A DNA stretch of 64,000 bases from positions 1 to 64,000 of the forward strand of contig CALMBO010000029.1 in assembly GCA_937860055.1 (NCBI GenBank). The letters run 5' to 3'. Within the stretch, counting starts at the first letter, position 1, and the number at the start of each line of letters is the position of its first letter. The notes under the pieces were generated by a model, which saw only the letters and a program-made list of their open reading frames with translations, was not told the origin of the DNA and searched no databases. The DNA is from an uncultured Verrucomicrobiota bacterium. Its GTDB lineage: Bacteria; Verrucomicrobiota; Kiritimatiellia; CAIQIC01; Lenti-01. The translations under genes were made by a program, and so were the position numbers. Positions 30,301 through 39,300 of this stretch are shown one piece after another.

Positions 30301-33300
30301 GCCGTGCAGCCAGTACAGCAGGACGTTCCCGGACATGACACCTTCGTCGTTGTAGGAAATCGCGCGCAGCCAGGGAGGATTGGTTTGCGTCATGGAAGCC
30401 TGCACCGTATTCCCGTAGGCACCGATGTTGATGATGCCTCCGTTCGGCGCGGGCTCGTTCGTGGACGGCCACGCCGGGGCGCCGGCATCCACCAGCGGAG
30501 ACAGCGTCGAGTCATTGGTCCATGCGGTTCCCGTAAACCGCCCCTGCGTGCTTTGGGGATGGAAATCGCCCGAGGTTTCATTCGCAAAAGCCGGATCGAT
30601 CGTCATGCTGTGTTGTTCGGAAGAGACCGCCGCACCCCACCCCGGCAAGTCGTTGTAGTAGTCGCTGCCGCCCACCAGGGTCTGTTGCTCGCAGATCAAG
30701 GCGCCGTTCTTTCGAGAATAGTTGTTATAGTCGCCGCGGAACCCGTTGGTCGCACTGGCCGTCTGCGCGAACAAGTAGATGCGGCCGCCCGAACCCGTGG
30801 CATCCAGCACGCTGTTCGTGACCGTCAGGGTGCTTTGTCCGATGGAGAAGGCAATCGGGCTGCCCCAAATCACGCTGTTTTCCACGGCGATCGAACTTTG
30901 GTAAAGAACCGCCGCCACACCCCCCGTCGGGCTGGTGTTCTTCCAAAGGACGGACTTCACCAGACGGGTGCCCTCGCTCCGGACCAGGTTCAAGCCGACG
31001 GAACGGTTGTTCTCGATGCGGACTCCGTTGAATTCGCATCCGATCGTCTGGTAGGTCTCCACGCCGACGCTGGCATTCCGGATCGTCAGATCCTTCAGGC
31101 GGACATTGACCGCGTATTGCAGGGAGAACACATGGGGGGTCGAGAAGGACGGGGCCACATAGACCGTGGGCGCCGCCGGGTTGGTGCTGCCCTGGATGGT
31201 CACATACAGGTTGCTCCAGCCGGAATCCGTCTGGTTGATCAGGATGGGAGGCGCCCCGGCCGTGTAGGTGCCGGCATCCACATACACCACGTCTTCCGGC
31301 GCCAGCTCGTAGGCGTCGAGAATCGACTGCAGGCTGGCCTTCGGCGTGGCCGGGGTCAGTCCGTTGTTGGCGTCGTCGCCAATGACGGTGCAATAGACGT
31401 CGCCGGTGGTGCTCGAATCGTTCACGTAATAAGGAATGGATCCACCGTTGCGCAGGATGAACGTGGATTGGCTGGCGGCGGAAATCCCCGAGTCCTCCAC
31501 GCAGAAGGCCCGCCACAGGCCCATTGCGGACCGCCCATAGGGCACGCTGTCCCACAGATAGCTTCCCGTGATGGCAGGCCAGCCGCACACGATGTTGGTC
31601 CAGGTGATGCCGTTGTCCGGAGAATACTCGAGGCAGACCGTGTAGTTGCTGGCGGCACCTCCCACCGTCCACTGCAGGTCGACATCGCCCGACGCATAAC
31701 CGCCATCGTTGAGGGTCACCAGCGTGATCCAGCCACCCAGCGCCGTCTTGCTGGCTTCGGGGGATCCGCCATACCGGCCGATGTTCAACCGGCGCCCGTT
31801 GGGGTCGGGTTCCAGAAGCCAGGCGGTGGACAAGGGGCTCCCCGCGTCGATCAGGGGCGAGGAGACCGAATCATACACCCATCCGGAACCCGGCACATAC
31901 CGCCCGCCGGCGCTCTTGAGATGATAGTCTCCGTTCCCTGGATCGGCCAGTTGCGGGTTGTGGGCCAGGGAATGGGTGTCCTTCCCCGTTCTCAACGCCC
32001 ATGCGGAAACCGAGACGTACACGGATGTGCGCGCCGTCGTCTCCACGCCCGTCTGCAACCCGCCCGCCGCACCTCCCGACGAGGGCGAGACATACAGATT
32101 GTTGTAATCGCCCGAGATCCCCGTGAGGGGACGGTCCTCAAGCATGTAGTAACCGAATGAATTGGGCGCAACCATGCCGAAGATGGTGTTGGACGCCTCG
32201 GCATATCCGCCCCCGACATAGAGGCCATAGCGATTCGACCACAGCAGGCCGGATTCCACACGCATGCCTTCTTGCATGTTGCCGGAGAAGTAGATTCCGG
32301 CATTCCGATTCCCCACCATCGCGGAATGGGAGAAGAGGATGTTGGAGGACGACGAGCTGTTGACGCCGTTCTCGCAGCCGGAGATATCCAGCCATTCGCC
32401 GGCAATGAAATAGCTGTCGTCGAGGGCAAGCCCGTTGCTGGCCCCCATGATGCCGATCCGACTGAGGCGGACGCCATAGGTCCCGTCCATCTGGAATCCG
32501 GCCACGGTGGGATCGGAAATGATGTAGAGGCTGCCTCCTTCCACGACATTGGTGCTGCCGACGATGTTCACCTGCTCGCTGGCATTCTGGGAAATGTCGC
32601 CGGCATCCAAGTCGCCGATCGTGGTCGGTTCCGAAGTCTGGTAGCGACCGGTGTCCACATAGACCACATCGCCCGCCTCCAGATTGTAGGTGTCCAGGAT
32701 TTCGGAAATCCAGCGTTTGGGAGCGGTGGGTGAAACCCCCGTGTTGGTGGAACTTCCAACGGCGGAGCAGTAGACATCGCCGTCTGTAAATTCATCGTTC
32801 ACGTAGTAATAGACCGGCCCATTGTGGAGAACAAAGTTGAGGGCGCTGGTGGCACTAACACCAGCTTCCACCTCATCCTGCACCCGCCACAAGGCCAGGG
32901 GCGACGAAGGCTGGCTTGAGCTGTTCCACACCACGCCGCCAAGGCCGGCTGGAATGCCCGCACCCACGAGGGTCCAAGTGGCTCCATTGTCGATGGAAAC
33001 CTCGATGCGGACGGTATGCCCGGTGGCCTGGCCAGTGGCGGACCAATTGAGAGAGACCTGTCCAGACGCCACCCCTCCCCGGTTCAGCGAAAGCAGATGC
33101 AAGGCCGAGTTGGTGATGGATTTCGACGCCCAGGCCGTCCCTCCATACAACCCGATATTCAGGCGGCTTCCATTGGGCGAGGGTTCATTGGTCCACGCCG
33201 TCGAACTGGCATCGCCCGCATCGATCAAGGGGGAGGAAACAGCGTCGTTTGTCCACGTCCCGGCAGCGGGGAGCCAGCGGCCGCCGCGGCTCTTCAGGTG

Positions 33301-36300
33301 GAAATCCAAACCCGCCGGATTCGCCAGCAACGGATCGCCTTCGTAGGAGTGCAAATCCTGCCCGGAATCCGAGGCCCAGGCTCCGACGGTATCGTAAATG
33401 ATGGGCACCGGAGAAACGGTGCGGCTCTGCTCCCGCTGGAATACCCGGCCTCCGCTCCCCAGCCAGATGGCGTTGTAGTCCGCAAAGAGCTCGTCGTAAG
33501 GGCCCAGTTCATAGACATATTGCCCCGCCGCAACAGAGAGGATGTTGTGTTGGACGGTTGCCTCGTTCATGCCCCCCACCTCGATCGCGCTGTCCGCGGT
33601 TTCCCAGAACACGTTGTGCTCGATCACGGGGAACACGGTGTTGGTGGCCCGGGTCCAGTTTTCAACGAGGACGCCCTGGTTGGAGTTGTAGACCAGGCTG
33701 TTGGCAACGCGAAGCTGGCTGCCCGCGTTCAGACGGAAGCCGATGTTGCCGATGCCGACCGCGATCCACTCCGCCGCGGCGTCGTAGCAATCGTTGAACA
33801 CCACGGCGCTTGACACGGTGTTGGAGATCGCGATGTTCCTCAGACGGATGCCCACGGCGTAATCCGCCTGGATGCCGATGGCATTGAACGAACGCTCCAG
33901 GACGGTCCCGTTCACCATCGACTGGGTGCTGCCCTGGAACACAACCGGATCCATATCCAGCGTTCCCGCAGAATCGGCCTGCGTGATCCGCCACGGGTCG
34001 TTTCCGCGATAGACGCCCGTGTCGATATAGACGACATCCCCGCCTTCCAGATCGTACTTGGCCAGCAGGGCGTTGAAATCGGCCATGGGGGCGTTGTTGG
34101 ACAATCCGCTGTTCACGCCCTGGCCCACGGCGGTGCAATACACGTCGTTGCTGGTGGAATTGTCATTGATGTAAAACGAGAAGGGCGCGTTGCGTACGGC
34201 GAAGAGTCCGCTGCTCTGCGCGACGCTGCCGTCGGCGCCCTCGATCTTCAGCTTGCCCTGGACCGACTGGGCACTGAGGGTCGAATCCCAGATCCAGTAG
34301 CCGGTCGCCGCCAACACCCCATTGGTCAACAGCGTCCATGTCGAACCGCCATCGGCGGAATATGAAATAGTGACCGTGGTGCCAGTCGAGACCCCCCGGG
34401 CCAACCATGTGATCCACACATTGGTGCCGGACGCCCGACCGCCATCGTTGAAACTGATCAGCGTAAGCGCGCCGTTGGTCGGCGTTTTGGAAGCTTCCGC
34501 CGTGTTGCCGTACCGGCCGATATTGACCCGGTTCCCGTTCGGCGAAGGCTCGATGCAGGCGATCGCCGGATCGCCCGCGTCGATCAGCGGAGAGTTGGTC
34601 GCGGCCGAATCCAGCACGAAACTACCGGTGGAAGGATCGAACCGGCCGGCGGAGCTTCTCAGATGGAAATCGCCCGAAGCGGCATCCGCAAAGCGGGGAT
34701 CGAGTGAAAGGCTCATGCCGTCCAGCCCCGTCTCGCTCGACCAACTTCCGACGGAATCGAACTCCCGCCCGAAACCGGCTTCGTAGGACAGCGCCGCCAG
34801 TGCGCCTCCCACCAGATAGAAATTGTTGTAGTTGGCGTACAAGGTCCCGCGGACCTCATAGGCGGGCACGCGGACGCCGAACGCCCCCATCACGCAGTTG
34901 CTCACTGCCACGAAAGCCGCCTCGCGGTTCAGGTCGTAGCCGCTCGGCAACTGGTTGCGGATCAGCACCTGGGCCACGCCGTTGGACCAGAGCGTTCCGA
35001 ACTCCAGCCGCGTATTGAACGAAGCCATGCTGGAAACACCATTGGTCGCCATGCCCGCAACGGAGAAATTGCGCAGGAGGATGTTGGAGCTCGAGTTGAT
35101 CCCCACCCCGTTATGCGTTCCTTCGCGAATATCCACCTGTTCGACAACGATATCCTCCGAGCGGGAAATCATCGTCGCGTCATACGAAGAGGTCTGGGCC
35201 TGGAACCGGATGTTCCGCAGGGTCACGCCACGGGCGTTTTCAAACTGGACACCGGCCCCGAAAAACACGCTGCCAGCCACGTTCGTGCTCCCCTGGATTG
35301 TCACGGGTTCGGCAACCGTTCCGCTGTCCGGGAGCCCGACCGTTGCGGAGGAATCCAGGAGATAATCCCCCGTATCGATCAGGATCCGGTCTCCCGGCTC
35401 CACATCGTACCGCGCCAGGACATCCGCCAGGGAGGAGAGAGGGGACGAAGGTGACAACCCGGTGTTCTCCTCCGAACCCGCAGCCGTGGAGTAGACGTCG
35501 TCGTCGGTCGATGCATCGTTCACATAGAACGTGATGTTGGTGTTGTGGATCACGAAATCCCGCTCGGAAACCGTGACCCAGGAGGCCTGGCTCTGGCTTT
35601 GCACGCGCCACCGGGCCGTCTGGATCGAAGGGTGGGCCGTAGAATTCCAGGCATAGGAGCCCACGGTGGCCAGGCTCGAAGCAATGGTCTGGAAACTGGC
35701 TCCGCTGTTGGTGGACAGCTGGATGTTCACCATGTGGCCCGCATTGGTCGCCCCGCCGCGAGCCTGCCATCTCAGCGTATAGGTCCCCCGCGCCACTCCG
35801 CCCTGGTTCAGGGACAGGAGCACGAAAGTTCCGTTGGTGGGCGTGCGGCTGGCCTGCGGATTGTTGCCATAGATTCCAAGGTTGGCTCTCTGGCCGTTCG
35901 GTTCGGACTCCGCGCTCCAGGCGGCCGTTGGATCGGCGGTGTCGATCAACGGGGAGCTTTCCGGATCTTCCACGAAATCATCCAAGACGACGGAATAGCG
36001 CCCTCCTGCGCTCTGGGGGTGCACATCGGCGCCGGCCAGGTCCGCGAACAGCGGATCAGCCGCCAGCGAATGGCTGTCGCTCTGGTTCCATGCCGACCAG
36101 GTCTCGAGGTTTTCCATGTCCATCCGGTCCATTCCGAACACCGTGCCGTCCACGGAGACGGAGGCGATCAGGGCATTGGAATAGGGACGGTGGTAGCAAT
36201 TGTAGTCGCCCCGGATCACGTTCGAGGCCGCCACATAGATGTCGTGCGCAGGACCGTTGGCCACAAACACGCTGTTGCTCACATAGATCCGCCCGGACAA

Positions 36301-39300
36301 GGCCCCCATCAAGGTGCCCGTGGAGACCGCCGTTCCATTGGATGCGGCCGGAACAGGGGAAATCACGCCGTTGATCCAGTAATTGGTGGCCGGCGGGGTC
36401 AGGAGGGCGCTCGGCGTTTTCGCCATGTGGAACCCCGTGCTGAAGAAGCTGAGCGCCGCGCACTGGATGAATTGGTTCTGGTCAGACAGCGTGCTCAGTT
36501 CAAACGCATTGCCCCGGGCCCCCACCGAACGCACGCGCAGGATGCGGTTGTCGCTGGATTGCGTGAACAAGAGTCCCTTGTCGCCGCCATGGAGGCGCAG
36601 GTCGCGCAATTCCACGGCGCTGGTGTCCTGCAGATCGATCACGGCCCCGCTGGAATTGGTGAACACGCTGCCGCCCGCCGCCTCGTTGGTGCTGCCCTGG
36701 ATGATCAGGAAATTCGTTGCGGCCACCGAGGGGACGGAGATCACGAGCGGCGTGCTGCGGGAGTAGATGCCGGTATCGACGTAGACGGTATCGCCCGGCT
36801 CCACCTTGTAGCGTCCCATCAGGGTTTCCAGGGAGGTCAAGGGGGAGTCCGCAGCCAGGCCCGTGTTGGCGGCGCTGCCGGCCGCCGAACAATAGATGTC
36901 GCCATTGGTGCTGGCATCGTTGACGTAATAGGCCAGCGGATCGTTCTTGATGGCGAACAGGGTCTCGGTCTGGCCCACGATGGCGCCGTTGGTCGTCATG
37001 ACCTGCCAGACGCCCATGGCGGTGCTGGGGAAATTCGTGGTGATCCAGGTTAATCCGGAGCTGCCCACGTCCGCATAGATGTTCGTGGCGATGTTGGTCC
37101 AGGTGACACCGCCATCCGCGGAAAACTGGACATCGACCCGTTCATTGGCGGCAATGCCGTTCCACGCCCAGTACAGTTCGGCCTCGCCACGGATGGTGCC
37201 GCCATCGGACATGGTCAAAGGAACCAGCGATCCCGTGCCCGGGCTCTTGCTGGCCTCCGCGGTATTGCCGTACAGCCCCGCGTTGATCCGGCTGCCGTTG
37301 GGCGCCGGTTCATTGGTGTACGCCGATGCGGGATCCCCCAGATCGATCAGGCGGGAAGTCTCGGTGTCGTTGGTCGTGAAAGCGCCAACCGCGGGGTCAT
37401 ATCGCCCGTATTCGCTTTCCAAATGGAAATCCAGGGCGTCTTCATCGGCAAAGCGCGCTTCATAGCCGAAGCTGCTCATGTCGTTCGAGAAGGAAGTGCT
37501 GATCTGCCAGTCGATCAGGAAGCGGTCCGGCGAGCGGGTGTCTCCGCCGGCCACGTTGGCGCCTTCGGCCACCCGGATGTTGTTGTAGTCCGAGGACAAC
37601 CGGCCTCCCCCGCCCCAATAATAGACATACCGCTGGCTGCCGGAGGCTTCCAAAACGCTGCTCTTGAGCTCCACATCGCCGCCCCGGATGAAGAGGTTTG
37701 CCCGGGTGTTGTCGCGGAGCAGGCTGTTGTGGACCCTCACGGCAGATCCGGTGAAGGCAAACAGGCCAGAAGACAGGCTTTGCTCGACGATGCTCCCCCT
37801 CAGTTGCATGCCGGCACCGTTGCCCGCATAGATGGAATTGGTCACGCAATAGCCCACCCTCACGCGCTCCAGCGTCACATTCGTGCTGCTCTCCGCATGG
37901 ATTCCGATGTAGGCGTTGGAAATCATCAGCGAACTGAATTGAACCCCCTGCGCATAGGACAATTGAACCACATAGGCGCCCAATGTCCGGCTGGCACGGC
38001 TCAAGACCGTTCCGCTGTAGGGAAGGCTTTGGTTGCCGATCACCCGCACCGGGTTGTTGCTCGCGCCGGAATCCTTCAGGCCGACCATGACCGGGACCGT
38101 TTCCCCATAGGCGCCGGTGTCCACCCAGATTTGGTCCCCGGCCTCCAGGTCGAAGCGCTCGAAAACGGTCACCACGGAATTCAACGGGGCATTGGATGCC
38201 GCCGTCCAGTTGTTGGAAGTCCCGGGCGCCGTCGTATAGACCGTTTCATTGGTGTCCGCGTTGTTCACGAAAATGTTCAGCGGACTGTTGCGGATGGCGA
38301 AGAAATTGGTGGAACGAGCCCAGACATTGGTGCTTTCCAGGCAGACCACCCGCCAAGCGCCCGCCGGCGTGTCCGGCAAGCCGGAAACGGTCCAGTCCGC
38401 CATTCCGTTCGTGGCCGGGATTCCCGAAGTGACCATCGTGCCCCAGGTGTTGCCGCCATCCACCGAAACCTCAACCTTCACGGTTTCCGTGGTGAACCCG
38501 CCGCCAGCCGTCCAGAGCAAGGACACCACGCCGTTCGTCACCCCTCCCGCATCTCCGAAGCTGACGGTCTTGAGCCACGGGGTCGCCAGCGCGATGCTGG
38601 CCTCCCATGTCCCGCCGTACTTCCCGATGTTCACGCGGCTGCCATTCGGGGCCGGCTCATCCGCCACATCCGAAGCGGGATTGCCGGCATCCAGCAGGGG
38701 GGAAGACACGGAATCCGAAATCTGCTGACCGTTCGGCAACCGGCGGCCCAGCGTCTGCTCGGTCTTCAGGTGGTAGTCGAACTGGCCAGGATCCGCCAGT
38801 TGCGGATTGCCCGGAACGCTGTGGACATCCCGCCCCCCGGAGAGGGCTTGCCACGCCGCCAGATTGTCCGCGTACCCGCCGGATGTCCGGTTCGCCCCGA
38901 CCCGCGCGTATTCCCCCGCATAGAGGCCATTGTAGTCGGACGAGAACCCGTTCGCCGGCGAGGCCAGGGAGATCAATGCCGAATACCCGTTGGTGGACGC
39001 CAGGACACTGTTTTCCACCAACGCCCCGACCTGGCTTCCCACGTAGATCGCGTTGGTCTTGTTCTGCCAGAAGACGGAGTGGTGGATGGTCACGTTGGTG
39101 ACCTGCTGTAGGTAGGCACCGATCCCCCCGCCATGCGCCACGCAGCGGACCAGTTCGACATCCCGGGCATTGGCCATCAGATCAAAGGACCGTTCCAGGC
39201 CGCCGCGGACCTCCACCCCATCCAACGTGATGCCCGATGCATTCGAGACCGCCACGCCGCGGACCATGTTGGTCAACACGATGTTGCGCAGCGTGATGTT